A stretch of DNA of 64,000 nucleotides, taken from positions 8,289,501 through 8,353,500 of the forward strand of contig NZ_CP012333.1 of assembly GCF_001263205.1 (NCBI RefSeq), written 5' to 3'. Origin of the DNA: Labilithrix luteola. GTDB taxonomy: Bacteria > Myxococcota_A > Polyangia > Polyangiales > Polyangiaceae. Both the position numbers and the translations under genes were made by a program. Numbering within the stretch: position 1 is the first letter of the stretch; the number at the start of each line of letters is the position of its first letter. Positions 17,016 through 27,315 of the stretch are shown piece after piece. Under the pieces are notes generated by a model. The model ran no database searches. It saw only the letters and a list, made by a program, of their open reading frames with translations, and had not been told where the DNA came from.

Positions 17016-17225
17016 GGATTCCGCGTCGTGGTGGATATGCCGATTTCACACGGACATGATCTCAGCCGCGAGCGCAACGCAACGAGCGTGAACGGTAGAG
17101 GTTCGCGTCGTTCGTCGGGATGAATCGCGCGCGTCCGATTTCGGGACAATCGGACCGAGATGCGCCCATTGCACGAACGACATCCATCGAGATGTCTTCA
17201 TTCGAGCAAGGAAAGTTCCATCCCT

Positions 17226-19793
17226 ATGAAGCCCGGGATTCGGACGTTGTCGTCCGTTGCGCCGCTTGGTCTGCTTCTTCTTTCGACGAGCCATTGCACA
17301 TCCGACGCGGCCACGAACGCTACGACGGAGCCGGTCGAGCGTGAGCCCCCTGCGACCATCCCGACGTCGCCCGATGGCTTCGAGCGTTTGTGTCAGGGCA
17401 GAGATTGGACGGCGGAGCGAACGCAGGTCGTCCTCGGCGCGGAGGGGACGCGTCATTCGAGCGTGAGCCGCCCGTCGTCGACGAAGCTCTACCCGAGGGG
17501 GACCCAGGACGCGATCAAGATCCGTCCGTCCGCGCCGCTGCTCGTCGAGAAGCTTCGCGTCGCGTTTGCGCAGGGGCAGGGCCCGGCACGACTTCGTTTG
17601 ACCACCACCATCGGTCGAACCAATCCGTCGTCCTACCCGGACAAGGACACGCCTGCTTCGGGGGACTTCTCGGCGGATGCCGTCGACCTCCTCCCTCCCA
17701 TCGAGTTCGACGTCCAATCTCCGAATCCCGACAATTGGCTCGAGTTCGACGTCAGTGATGCGGCGCTCACGCTCCTCCCGACGCAGCATTACGCGCTCGT
17801 TTACGAACATCTGGATTCGAGCGTGCTTCTCTCCGTCGAGGTGAACCGTTCGCGTGGGACCTCGATGAGCTTCGTCCCCGGGCAGTTCCTTCCGGTGGGC
17901 GTCGCCGGGAACTTCCGCCTGCAAGTCGTGGGCGAGAGCTTCTGCGAGTGGAGCCCCGAGGAACGCTGGTTTTCGCGCGAGACGAGCGCGCCGTTCGCGT
18001 TGCTCGATTCGCCGCGCGCCTTCGTGGCGGACATCGACGGCGACCGGCACGACGACGTTGTTCTCGTCGAAGGCGGCTGGGGCAGCGCGGGCGTCACCGC
18101 GGCGGCTGGTCGAGGATTGATTGCATTTCTCGGAAACGGGCACGGCGCCTTCTCGGAGGCTCCGGCGGGTACGTTTCCGGACGTGCCGAGCGTGAAGCGA
18201 GCGAGCGTCGTTGCACTCGCCGATTTCGACAACGACGGCGACCAGGATGTTTTCGTGGCTCCGTTCCTGAACGGCGATCAGGACGGCGACGGATACAACG
18301 TCGGAGACGCCGTGAACCCGGATTGCGATGACACGAACGCGAAAGTCCACCCGGGAGCCACGGAGATTGCGTCGAACGGCGTCGACGACGATTGCGACGG
18401 CATTGCCGACGACGGGGCGAGCACGAGCGATGCCGATGGCGACGGTTACAGCATCGCGAAGGGCGATTGCGACGACACGAGATCCGACGTGCACCCCGGA
18501 GCGAGCGAGATCCTCGACGGGCGCGACAACGACTGCAACGGTCGCGTCGACGACGTCTTCGGGAATCGAGTCCTCTTGAACGATGGCCACGGTCGCTATC
18601 AGGCGCTCGCCGAGGCCGGTGTCGAGTCCGTCGGTGCGCCGTCGGCCATCGACGTTGCCGACGTCGACGGAGATGGAGTGCTCGACGTATTCCTCGGGCG
18701 CTGGTTCGACGTCTATGGATATGCCAATCGTATCGAGACGAGTCTCTTCTATGCCGGCAAGGGTGGCGGGCGTTTCGAAGAAGCACACGAGCGCTTCGGT
18801 CTCGGTGTCGCGCAGCCACGCGCGGCCTATGGCGCCGTGTTCAACGACTTCGACGAGGACGGCGCGCCCGACCTCCTGGTGGGTAATTACCTCCAGGCTC
18901 CCGTTCAGTTCTGGAAGAATCGAAATGGGCATTTCGAAGACGTGGCCGCCGCACTCGGCGTCGACGCCAATCACTCCATCAAGAAGCCGAATCCCCAGAA
19001 TCCGGCCGGACACGCGTACGGCGCCGACTTCGGTGATCTCGACGGCGATGGAGACATCGACTTTTTCCTGACGAACTTGGCGCATCCGCGCGAGCGCCCG
19101 TTCAGCGACGCGAGCATGCTCTACATGAACTCCGGCGCCCCGAAGTTCACGTTCCTGGATCAGCGCGTGCCATCGGGCATCATCTTCAACGAGGGAGACG
19201 TCAACGTTGCTTTCGGCGACATCGACAACGACATGGACCTCGACGTCCTCGTCGTCTCTTCGTACGGAACCCACTATTCGCGCCTGTATGCGAACGATGG
19301 TCACGGGCATTTCACCGACGTGACCTACGAGGCGAATGCCGATATCGAAAATGCGGTGGCGGGTGTCTTCGCGGACTTCGACGAGGATGGCAAGCTCGAC
19401 ATCCTCCTGACGGACAGGAACCTGCAGGAGCAGGACCGCTCGTTTTACGAGAAGACTCCGCACGTCAGCGTCTTGCGAAATCGATTCCCCTCCGACAACG
19501 CGTGGGTCGAATTCACTCTCGAGGGGACCACCTCGAACCGTGATGCGATCGGTGCATGGGTGACGCTGACGGCGGGCGGGGTCACGCAGAAGCGCTGGGT
19601 CCGCGGCGCCGGAGGCGGCCTCGGCGCTCAGCAGGGCTCACGCGTCGTCCACTTCGGCCTCGGCCAAAATCGAAGCGTCGACGCAATCAGCGTTCGCTGG
19701 ACTCATGGTGCGACCGAGACGATCTCCGGCGTCGAACCGCTGCACCGCTATCGCGTCCAGCAAGGGAGCGGAAAGGCCGTCCCCCTGAACTGA
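17226..19793 (+). CDS. Secreted FG-GAP/ASPIC protein with MopE-type metal-binding repeats
   Basis: An 855-residue exported protein. The start MKPGIRTLSSVAPLG is preceded by AAGGAAAG and followed by a hydrophobic signal (LGLLLLSTSHC); an earlier frame-start lacks signal character. After about 230 residues of unknown fold, many Asp-rich FG-GAP/VCBS repeats appear (such as DIDGDRHDDVVLVEGG, DFDNDGDQDVFVAP, DIDNDMDLDVLVVS). Among them two MopE-like metal-binding motifs, NPDCDDTNAKVHPGATE and GDCDDTRSDVHPGASE, each lead to a DDCDG- or NDCNG-type end. The C-terminus is an ASPIC/UnbV domain (NRDAIGAWVTLTAGGVTQKR to the end), giving a CRTAC1-like layout. These domains bind calcium. The protein likely forms a beta-propeller at the surface. 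The specific role is unknown. Confidence 0.88.
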   Translation: MKPGIRTLSSVAPLGLLLLSTSHCTSDAATNATTEPVEREPPATIPTSPDGFERLCQGRDWTAERTQVVLGAEGTRHSSVSRPSSTKLYPRGTQDAIKIRPSAPLLVEKLRVAFAQGQGPARLRLTTTIGRTNPSSYPDKDTPASGDFSADAVDLLPPIEFDVQSPNPDNWLEFDVSDAALTLLPTQHYALVYEHLDSSVLLSVEVNRSRGTSMSFVPGQFLPVGVAGNFRLQVVGESFCEWSPEERWFSRETSAPFALLDSPRAFVADIDGDRHDDVVLVEGGWGSAGVTAAAGRGLIAFLGNGHGAFSEAPAGTFPDVPSVKRASVVALADFDNDGDQDVFVAPFLNGDQDGDGYNVGDAVNPDCDDTNAKVHPGATEIASNGVDDDCDGIADDGASTSDADGDGYSIAKGDCDDTRSDVHPGASEILDGRDNDCNGRVDDVFGNRVLLNDGHGRYQALAEAGVESVGAPSAIDVADVDGDGVLDVFLGRWFDVYGYANRIETSLFYAGKGGGRFEEAHERFGLGVAQPRAAYGAVFNDFDEDGAPDLLVGNYLQAPVQFWKNRNGHFEDVAAALGVDANHSIKKPNPQNPAGHAYGADFGDLDGDGDIDFFLTNLAHPRERPFSDASMLYMNSGAPKFTFLDQRVPSGIIFNEGDVNVAFGDIDNDMDLDVLVVSSYGTHYSRLYANDGHGHFTDVTYEANADIENAVAGVFADFDEDGKLDILLTDRNLQEQDRSFYEKTPHVSVLRNRFPSDNAWVEFTLEGTTSNRDAIGAWVTLTAGGVTQKRWVRGAGGGLGAQQGSRVVHFGLGQNRSVDAISVRWTHGATETISGVEPLHRYRVQQGSGKAVPLN

Positions 19794-19838
19794 CCTGCGC
19801 GGAGCCTCTTGTTGGCGCGAGCGTTCACTCGCGTCGCT

Positions 19839-21245
19839 CTAGCGGCCGTCTTGCTCGGTGGCCGCCTTCGGCTCTTCGACGGTGGAGGCGTCCACACCGG
19901 GCGCCGCGGGCGTGATCGTGCTCGCACTCGGGCGAGCAGAAGGCGCGGGGCGAGGGCGGTGAGGAACCGGGGCGGTGGCCATCATGGCTGCCGCTGCTGC
20001 AGCCGAAGCCGAGGCCGCGGCGGCGGAGGCGATGGCGGCGTTCCGAGCCGCGCGCTCTTCGGGCGACTTTCGACCCAGGAAGAACAGAAGCACGATGACC
20101 AGCAGCGACAACGCAACCGCGATGTTCTGCGCACGCTCGGTCTTCTTGCGCACGTAGAGCGAAGCGCGCAGGGGCGTCTCGGCGCCGGCAAGGATGGGGA
20201 GTGTACCCGGACGATCGCTCAGCCGCGACACGCGCTCGGCGAGGGCCACGCGCGAGCTCAGAGGCGGGCGCTCGATCTCGATTTCGATGCGCTCGGTCGA
20301 TGGAGTGTCGGCCGGCGGAGCATCTTCGAGCGGTGGCCACTCGATGGCGCGCGCGATAGCGTCACCGAGATCGGCGCACGAGGCGAAGCGATCGCCTTCG
20401 CTCTTCGCGAGGCCTTTCTCGAGGGCTCTCGTGAGTGCCCGAAGGATCGCCGGGCTTCCGAGCGAGGGATCGAGGGGCGTGGGCGGCTCGTTCGAGACAC
20501 GCGCTACCGTGACGAGTGGATCTTCGCTGCCGAAGGCGCGCACGCCGGTCAGCGCTTCGTAAAGCGTGGCTGCGAGCGCGAACTGATCCGACTTCGGCCC
20601 GAACTCGCCGCGCGAAAGGGCTTCCGGCGCCGTGTATGCAGGCGTGCCGAGCACGGTGTTCTGCCGCGTGATGGTCGACTCGGGAATGCGGGCGATCCCG
20701 AAGTCCGCGATCTTCGCGCCCGTGCGCGAGAAGAGGACGTTCTCCGGCTTGATGTCGCGATGGATGACGCCGGCTTCGTGCGCGAACGAGAGCGCCGAGC
20801 CGAGCTCGCGTGCAAGGCGCGCCACTTCGGCGAGCGGCAGGATCCCTTCGCGGAGCCGATCGCGGAGCGACTCCGGCCCTTCGATCTCTCCGAGCGCAGG
20901 CTCGCGCGGGCAGGGGACGTACTCGAAGACGAGATACAACCCGACCGTCCCGTCCTCGCCCATGTCGTGCAGCGTGACGATGTTCGGATGGCTCACCGCG
21001 GCGGCTGCGCGTGCTTCGTGGCGCATGCGCTCGATGAGCTCGGCGCGCACCGTGGGCGGCAGCGCGAGGTCGTCACGAAGCACCTTGATGGCTACGTTGC
21101 GCGCGAGAACGCTGTCACGCGCGAGCCACACGCGACCCATGCCACCCTGGCCAAGCAGGCGTACGACGTCGTAGCGACCGACCCTCTCGGGGGGATCGCG
21201 CAGACTGCCGTTCGCGCGCGGCGGGGGATGGGAAGACGTCGTCAT
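19839..21245 (-). CDS. Membrane Ser/Thr protein kinase (Pkn-type)
   Basis: A 468-residue Hanks-type kinase. Nucleotide loop GQGGMGRV (32-39), invariant Lys54 in VAIKVL, catalytic loop HRDIKPEN (162-169, Asp164), DFG (181-183) and the APE-like TAPEAL (205-210) are all intact, so it should be active. After the kinase domain comes a spacer, then a transmembrane helix (IAVALSLLVIVLLFFLG, about 371-389) and an Ala-rich, then Pro-rich C-terminal tail of 78 residues outside the membrane, with no recognisable sensor domain. The start ATG overlaps the stop of the upstream ABC-ATPase gene by four bases, so translation is coupled. A longer frame start lies inside that upstream gene. The coupling suggests the kinase and transporter respond together; substrate unknown. 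Confidence 0.92.
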   Translation of the reverse strand: MTTSSHPPPRANGSLRDPPERVGRYDVVRLLGQGGMGRVWLARDSVLARNVAIKVLRDDLALPPTVRAELIERMRHEARAAAAVSHPNIVTLHDMGEDGTVGLYLVFEYVPCPREPALGEIEGPESLRDRLREGILPLAEVARLARELGSALSFAHEAGVIHRDIKPENVLFSRTGAKIADFGIARIPESTITRQNTVLGTPAYTAPEALSRGEFGPKSDQFALAATLYEALTGVRAFGSEDPLVTVARVSNEPPTPLDPSLGSPAILRALTRALEKGLAKSEGDRFASCADLGDAIARAIEWPPLEDAPPADTPSTERIEIEIERPPLSSRVALAERVSRLSDRPGTLPILAGAETPLRASLYVRKKTERAQNIAVALSLLVIVLLFFLGRKSPEERAARNAAIASAAAASASAAAAAAMMATAPVPHRPRPAPSARPSASTITPAAPGVDASTVEEPKAATEQDGR

Positions 21246-22327
21246 TCGGTGTGGGGATTCCAGCAGGCTACCTTGTGTCCGGTGCCAGGCGTAAGCTCGG
21301 CGAACTGCGGCATTTCGCGGTCGCACGTGCCTTTGAGCGCGCGCGGACAGCGCGGGTGGAAAGGACAGCCTGGAGGCGGATCGATCGCCGACGGTGCGTC
21401 ACCCTCGACCACGATACGGAGTCGCTTCTTGGAAGGGTCGGGCGTCGGAACGGCGCCGAGGAGCGCGCGCGTGTAGGGATGCAGGGTGGCACCGTAAATC
21501 TGCTCGGTGGTGCCCTGCTCGACGATGCGTCCGAGGTACATCACGCACACGCGCTGGCTGATGTGACGGACCACGCGAAGGTCGTGCGAGATGAAAAGGA
21601 AGGCGACGCCGAGCTCGTCTTGCAGGTCCATCAGCAGGTTGACGATCTGCGCCTGGATGGAGACGTCGAGCGCGCTGATGGGCTCGTCGCAGACGATGAA
21701 CTCGGGCTGTACGGCGAGCGCCCGCGCGATGCCAATGCGCTGACGCTGGCCGCCCGAGAACTCGTGCGGGTAACGCTGCATGACGTCCGGACGGAGCCCC
21801 ACCTTCTGGAGGAGCGTGGCAACCATCGCCTCTTCGTCGGACTTCGTCTTCGCGAGCTTGTGGATCTGGATCGCCTCGCCCACGATCTCGCGCACCGTCA
21901 TGCGCGGGTTCAGGCTCGAATAGGGATCCTGGAAGATGATCTGCATCTTGCGGCGGAGCGGTCGGAGCTCGCGCTGCGAGAGCGGAACGATGTCTCGACC
22001 GTCGTAGACGACGCGTCCGAACGTGGGCTCGACGAGACGGAGCACGAGGCGACCGAGCGTGCTCTTGCCACAACCGCTCTCGCCGACGAGCCCGACGGTC
22101 TCTCCGCGGCGCACGCGGAACGACACGCCGTCGACCGCGCGAACCAAGCGATCGCGTCGCGAAAAGAGGCCTCCGCGAACGGGGTAGTATTTGCCGACCT
22201 GCTCGGTGGCGACGAGCGTGCGAGGACGCTCCGGTGCCGGCATGTCCGACGGGATGACGCGGGCGGGGGCGCTCGTGCCGGCCGGTTCGGCGTGCTGCTC
22301 GTGCGCGACGTTCTCGCTGTCGGCCAT
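21242..22327 (-). CDS. Oligopeptide/dipeptide ABC transporter ATPase, OppF/DppF type
   Basis: A 361-residue ATPase with Walker A GESGCGKST, Q-loop in MQIIFQDPYSSLNPRMTVRE, signature FSGGQRQRIGIARALA, Walker B FIVCDEPISALDVS and the switch His in FISHDL. The C-terminal extension with GCPFHPRCPRALKGTC (conserved cysteines) is typical of OppD/OppF/DppD/DppF. The N-terminal 45 residues are an unconserved tail. The start ATG was chosen 13 bases after the OppD-type stop with an AAAGG ribosome site; a longer start would overlap it. It pairs with the following OppD-type gene on the same strand. The permease and binding-protein genes are not nearby. Peptide versus nickel or sugar substrates cannot be told from sequence here. 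Confidence 0.93.
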   Translation of the reverse strand: MADSENVAHEQHAEPAGTSAPARVIPSDMPAPERPRTLVATEQVGKYYPVRGGLFSRRDRLVRAVDGVSFRVRRGETVGLVGESGCGKSTLGRLVLRLVEPTFGRVVYDGRDIVPLSQRELRPLRRKMQIIFQDPYSSLNPRMTVREIVGEAIQIHKLAKTKSDEEAMVATLLQKVGLRPDVMQRYPHEFSGGQRQRIGIARALAVQPEFIVCDEPISALDVSIQAQIVNLLMDLQDELGVAFLFISHDLRVVRHISQRVCVMYLGRIVEQGTTEQIYGATLHPYTRALLGAVPTPDPSKKRLRIVVEGDAPSAIDPPPGCPFHPRCPRALKGTCDREMPQFAELTPGTGHKVACWNPHTE

Positions 22328-22340
22328 CAGGCCTTTCGTA

Positions 22341-23423
<1,083 letters not shown>

Positions 23424-23483
23424 GCTAATGCATCGAGTCGGATCTCGGAACGCGGAACCAGGAACCAGGCTAAGCTCGCGGTC

Positions 23484-24242
23484 GTGTTTGGCCGGCCGGC
23501 TTACGTGCTCGGAAGCGTGCTTCTCGGGGCGCTCGGGTTTGGGGCGCTTGGGCTTGGCTGCACGCCGAGCTCTCGCATGTGCGTGGCCGCAGCCGACTGC
23601 GTGTCGGGCTCGGCTTGCGTGGCCGGGCGCTGTCAGCCCGAGAAGGCGAACGTAAAGCCGGCGATCGACGCCGCGCGGCGGCTCGTGATTCGCCCGGTCG
23701 ATGCCGCCTATCTTCGCAAAGGGCAGGGGCCCACGAACGGCGCTCTGCCTCCGTCGTTCGCGCTCGGTCGCGAGGGGGGCACGTTGCTCTTGCGTTTCGA
23801 GGCGCCGCTGCCGAAGACCGCCAACGTGGTCGAGGCATACGTCGTGCTGCGGCGCGCGGCGACCGCCGAGGACGATCCCGAATCGGCATTCCTACATGCG
23901 ACCCGGATCATCGACGCATGGGACGGCCGATCCACCTCGTGGGCCTTCGCTCCCAGGACGGAGGAGACGCGCGCGCCCGTCACCCGCGTCGATCCCGCGG
24001 GGCCATCGCTCGTTCGCCTGGACGTCCGAGACATCGTCAATCGCTGGCGAAATCGCGATCCGAGCGACCAGGGCATCGCCGTGGTGGCCCAAGGTGCGAG
24101 CCGAACCGGAACGACCTTTGCGTTCAACCGAATCGGCGACGGCATGCAGGAGAGGCAGGCGAGCGGCCTGCAATCTGGACAGTTCCCGCAGTCCGTACAG
24201 GGCGGAGACGTCGAGCCTTACCTCGAGCTCTACCTTCGCTAG
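23484..24242 (+). CDS. Lipoprotein with a DNRLRE-like carbohydrate-binding domain
   Basis: A 252-residue predicted lipoprotein that must start with GTG, since no ATG precedes the signal MFGRPAYVLGSVLLGALGFG with lipobox ALGLGC. A short cysteine-rich part (CVAAADC, SACVAGRC) follows, as in many myxobacterial lipoproteins. The remaining 190 residues match the DNRLRE pattern (TLLLRFEAPLPKTANVVEAY, RIIDAWDGRSTSWAFAP, LVRLDVRDIVNRWRN, QGIAVVAQ). DNRLRE domains are often attached to polysaccharide-binding proteins, so surface glycan binding is plausible but unproven. It is divergent from the OppD-type gene across 60 bases. Confidence 0.75.
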   Translation: MFGRPAYVLGSVLLGALGFGALGLGCTPSSRMCVAAADCVSGSACVAGRCQPEKANVKPAIDAARRLVIRPVDAAYLRKGQGPTNGALPPSFALGREGGTLLLRFEAPLPKTANVVEAYVVLRRAATAEDDPESAFLHATRIIDAWDGRSTSWAFAPRTEETRAPVTRVDPAGPSLVRLDVRDIVNRWRNRDPSDQGIAVVAQGASRTGTTFAFNRIGDGMQERQASGLQSGQFPQSVQGGDVEPYLELYLR

Positions 24243-24477
24243 AAGAGCCTCAACCGGATGTGCTTGTGAGAGAAAAAAGCGCCGGTTGATTGAAGTTTCG
24301 AGAAACGTCCCCGTCGAACGACAAACCAGGGCAGGGGCCGTGACTGGCAATCGAATCGAATCCCTTGACCCTGAGCCCATGCGGGGTGAACTTTCGCCCC
24401 AGAGGCCCCGCAGAAGGCGCCCAGATTTTTCTCACCGGCACGTAGGCAATGTGACCGGTGAAAAAGGAGAATGAACG

Positions 24478-24795
24478 ATGCGCGTTTCGAAGTTCCTTGG
24501 CTCCGTCGTTGCCGTTGGTCTTGCGGTCGCCGCTGTGACCTTGAGCACGGAGTCGCGAGCCGGGGGCGACGAGTCGCTCCTCACGGTGACGTGCAACAAC
24601 GGTGAGGTCAGCGTGTCGGCGGCGAAGCCCTGGCACACGAACGACAAGGCGCCTTGGAAGTGGGACAAGGGCGACAAGGTCTCGGTCGACGAGCATGCCG
24701 CCAAGTTCAAGGGCGCCAAGTGCGAAGGCACGGTCAAGGCGTACATTTGCAACGGCGATTCGTGCAAGGGACCGATCGCGGTTCCGGTCAAGTAA
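24478..24795 (+). CDS. Small secreted protein with four cysteines, unknown function
   Basis: A 105-residue protein preceded by a good ribosome site (AAAGGAGAA). A 30-residue signal peptide (FLGSVVAVGLAVAAVTL, then STESRA) leads to a 75-residue mature part with four cysteines (VTCNNGEVSV, GAKCEGTV, AYICNGDSCKGP), so two disulphides are likely. The sequence is Lys/Asp-rich. It has no recognised family and looks like a small periplasmic or extracellular protein. A probable terminator follows 30 bases on. It is a stand-alone gene. Confidence 0.75.
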   Translation: MRVSKFLGSVVAVGLAVAAVTLSTESRAGGDESLLTVTCNNGEVSVSAAKPWHTNDKAPWKWDKGDKVSVDEHAAKFKGAKCEGTVKAYICNGDSCKGPIAVPVK

Positions 24796-24821
24796 CGCTG
24801 TCGCAGCTTGCACGTTAGAAC

Positions 24822-24866
24822 GAGGCAGGGTCTCTCTCTTCGAGAGGCTCTGCCTTGTTGCTTTTG
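24822..24866 (+). terminator. Probable terminator after the small secreted protein
   Basis: AGGCAGGGTCTCTCTC pairs with GAGAGGCTCTGCCTT (two mismatched positions) across a short loop. The stretch after it is TG- and T-rich (TTGTTGCTTTTG) but has no long T run. Moderate evidence. Confidence 0.6.
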
Positions 24867-24900
24867 TGAAGCGCACGCCGTTGCCTGGTAGGCTTCGGAC

Positions 24901-27153
24901 ATGACGTCCAGGTCGAGTGTCGCGGCGGAGATCAGCGCCGTCGCGTCGAGTGTCGAAAAACGATTCCAGCGCGGCCGTCGCGTTCTCGCCTTCGCGGAGT
25001 ATCTCGATCTCTTCGCGTCGGATCCCATGCGCTACGCGCGTGACGCGAGTCGGTACGTGCGTGACTGCTTCGATCACTACGGCACGGTCAGCGTCGAGCA
25101 GCCCGCGGGGAAGTTCACGCGGTGGAAGCTCTTCGATCTTCCCTGGGACCCGCAGCTCGCGCCGCACGCGCTCATCGGTCAGGAGCACGTGCAGGAGGAG
25201 ATCTACCGCTCGCTCTCGAACTTCGTTCGCGAAGGGCGGCCGAATCGCCTCGTGCTCTTGCACGGCCCGAACGGCTCGGCGAAGAGCACGATCGTCGCGT
25301 GCATCATGCGGGCACTCGAAGACTACTCGACGCTCGACGAAGGCGCGCTCTATCGCTTCAACTGGGTGTTCCCCTCGACCAAGACGCTGCGCGGCAGCCT
25401 CGGCTTCGGTCAGAAGGAGCAAGCCGCGCAGGTTCCGACGTTCGCGCACCTTCCCGACGATCAGATCGACGCGAAGCTCCTCGTCGAGGTTCGCGACCAT
25501 CCGCTGTTCCTCGTCCCGGTGGAAGATCGCCAGAAGCTGCTCGAGCGCTTCCTGAAAGACTCGAACGTGCCGCCCGACGACGGCTTCTGCGACTGGATCA
25601 TGCGAGGTGAGCTCTCGCACAAGAGTCAGCAGGTCTTCGAGGCGCTCCTCGCGAGCTACGGCGGCTCGTACACCGAGGTGCTCAAGCACGTCCAGGTGGA
25701 GCGCTACTTCGTCTCGCAGCGCTATCGCGTGGGCGCGGTCACCGTCGGTCCGCAGATGAGCGTCGACGCCGCCGAGCGCCAGATCACGATGGATCGCTCG
25801 CTCTCGGCGCTTCCTCCGTCACTGCAGGCGATCACGCTCTACGAGGCCAAGGGCGAGCTCATCGACGCCGCCGGCGGCCTCCTCGAGTTCAGCGACATCC
25901 TCAAGCGCCCGCTCGACGCCTTCAAGTACCTGCAGCTCAGCATCGAGACCGGCGAGGTCGCTCTCACGCAGCAGAACGTCACGCTCAACTGCGTGATGAT
26001 GGGCAGTGCGAACGAGCTCCATCTGGATGCCTTCCGCGAGCACCCCGAGTTCGCGAGCTTCCGCGGCCGACTCGAGCTGATTCGCACCACGTACCTGCGC
26101 AGCTACCTGCACGAACAGCAGATCTACGACACGCACGTGACCCCGCACATCCGCCGTCACGTCGCTCCTCACGCGACCACGATGGCGGCGCAGTTCGCGG
26201 TGCTCACGCGCATGCGCAAGCCCAACACGGACAAGTATCCGCGTGCGCTCTCGAACGCGCTCTCGGGGCTCACCGCCGTCGAGAAGATGGACCTCTACGC
26301 AACCGGGCGCGCGCCGGATCGCCTCGAGCCGGACGCGCAGAAGGTGCTCCGCGCCGGCGTTCGCGAGGTCTTCGAAGAGAGCGACGCGTATCCGATCTAC
26401 GAGGGCCGCATCGGCGCGAGCCCACGCGAGATGCGCGTCGTCCTGCTCGATGCTGCGCAATCGCAGCTCTACAAGTGCCTCTCACCCCTCGCCACCCTCG
26501 AGGAGATCGATCAGCTCTCTCAGCACAAGACGGAGTTCGAGTGGCTCCAGCAGGACACCCAGGCCGGCGGCTACCACGACGTGAAGCTCTTCCGTGAAGC
26601 GCTTCTCTCGCGTCTGCTCGGTACCTGGGAGCAGGAGTTCTACGCCGCGAGCGGTCTCGTCGCCGAAGAGCAGTACGACGACTTGTTCGAGCGCTACGTC
26701 CAGCACGTCAGCGTGTGGACGAAGAAAGAGCGCATCCGCAACAAGATCACCGGCGAATACGAGGAGCCCGACGAGGGCATGATGCGCGAGGTCGAGCGCT
26801 TGCTCGACGTGAAGGGCGACCCCCAGGAAGCCCGCAAGCAGATGATCAGCGCCATCGCGGCGTGGGCCATCGATCACCCCGGCCAGAAGGTCGATGGGCG
26901 CAACGTGTTCCCGCAGTACCTTCGCCGCTTGCGCGACGCCATCTTCGCCGACAAGCGTGCCGAGGTGGCCAAGCGCGCGCGCGACATCGTCGTCTTGGTC
27001 CGTGACGAGGGATCCGGCCTCGACATGAACCACAAGCGTGAGGCCCGCGAGGTCCTCGACCGCCTCGCTTCCCGCTTTGGCTATTGTGACAACTGCGCGG
27101 CCGACGCCGCGAGCATGCTCGTCCGCAAGCGCTACAGCGACATCCTCGTCTGA
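24901..27153 (+). CDS. prkA: PrkA family serine protein kinase (AAA domain)
   Basis: A 750-residue PrkA-type protein. The N-terminal AAA domain contains Walker A GPNGSAKST (122-130), with the preceding PHALIGQEHVQEEIYRSL typical of this family. The C-terminal PrkA part includes EFSDILKRPLDAFKYL, the conserved ASFRGRLELIRTTYLR region, and YALSGLTAVEKM-like motifs (here ALSNALSGLTAVEKMDLYAT). The canonical E. coli YeaG is 644 residues, so this version carries about 100 extra, mostly at the N-terminus (1-80). Family members phosphorylate serine in starvation and carbon-stress responses and usually sit with yeaH and ycgB. Neither neighbour is here, which is unusual. The start has no strong ribosome site. 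Confidence 0.93.
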   Translation: MTSRSSVAAEISAVASSVEKRFQRGRRVLAFAEYLDLFASDPMRYARDASRYVRDCFDHYGTVSVEQPAGKFTRWKLFDLPWDPQLAPHALIGQEHVQEEIYRSLSNFVREGRPNRLVLLHGPNGSAKSTIVACIMRALEDYSTLDEGALYRFNWVFPSTKTLRGSLGFGQKEQAAQVPTFAHLPDDQIDAKLLVEVRDHPLFLVPVEDRQKLLERFLKDSNVPPDDGFCDWIMRGELSHKSQQVFEALLASYGGSYTEVLKHVQVERYFVSQRYRVGAVTVGPQMSVDAAERQITMDRSLSALPPSLQAITLYEAKGELIDAAGGLLEFSDILKRPLDAFKYLQLSIETGEVALTQQNVTLNCVMMGSANELHLDAFREHPEFASFRGRLELIRTTYLRSYLHEQQIYDTHVTPHIRRHVAPHATTMAAQFAVLTRMRKPNTDKYPRALSNALSGLTAVEKMDLYATGRAPDRLEPDAQKVLRAGVREVFEESDAYPIYEGRIGASPREMRVVLLDAAQSQLYKCLSPLATLEEIDQLSQHKTEFEWLQQDTQAGGYHDVKLFREALLSRLLGTWEQEFYAASGLVAEEQYDDLFERYVQHVSVWTKKERIRNKITGEYEEPDEGMMREVERLLDVKGDPQEARKQMISAIAAWAIDHPGQKVDGRNVFPQYLRRLRDAIFADKRAEVAKRARDIVVLVRDEGSGLDMNHKREAREVLDRLASRFGYCDNCAADAASMLVRKRYSDILV

Positions 27154-27315
27154 ATCGGCCCGGAACCGAGTCGGAACGCCCGCCGCCCTTCGAGCCCGGC
27201 TACCCGAGTAGCCCTCGAAGGGCGTCGTCGTTTCGACGCAGCTTGACGTTGGGCGAGCTGCCAGGCATCTAGCGGCCCGTGCGCGCTTGGCCTTGGTTTT
27301 CGGAGTCTCGGCGGC

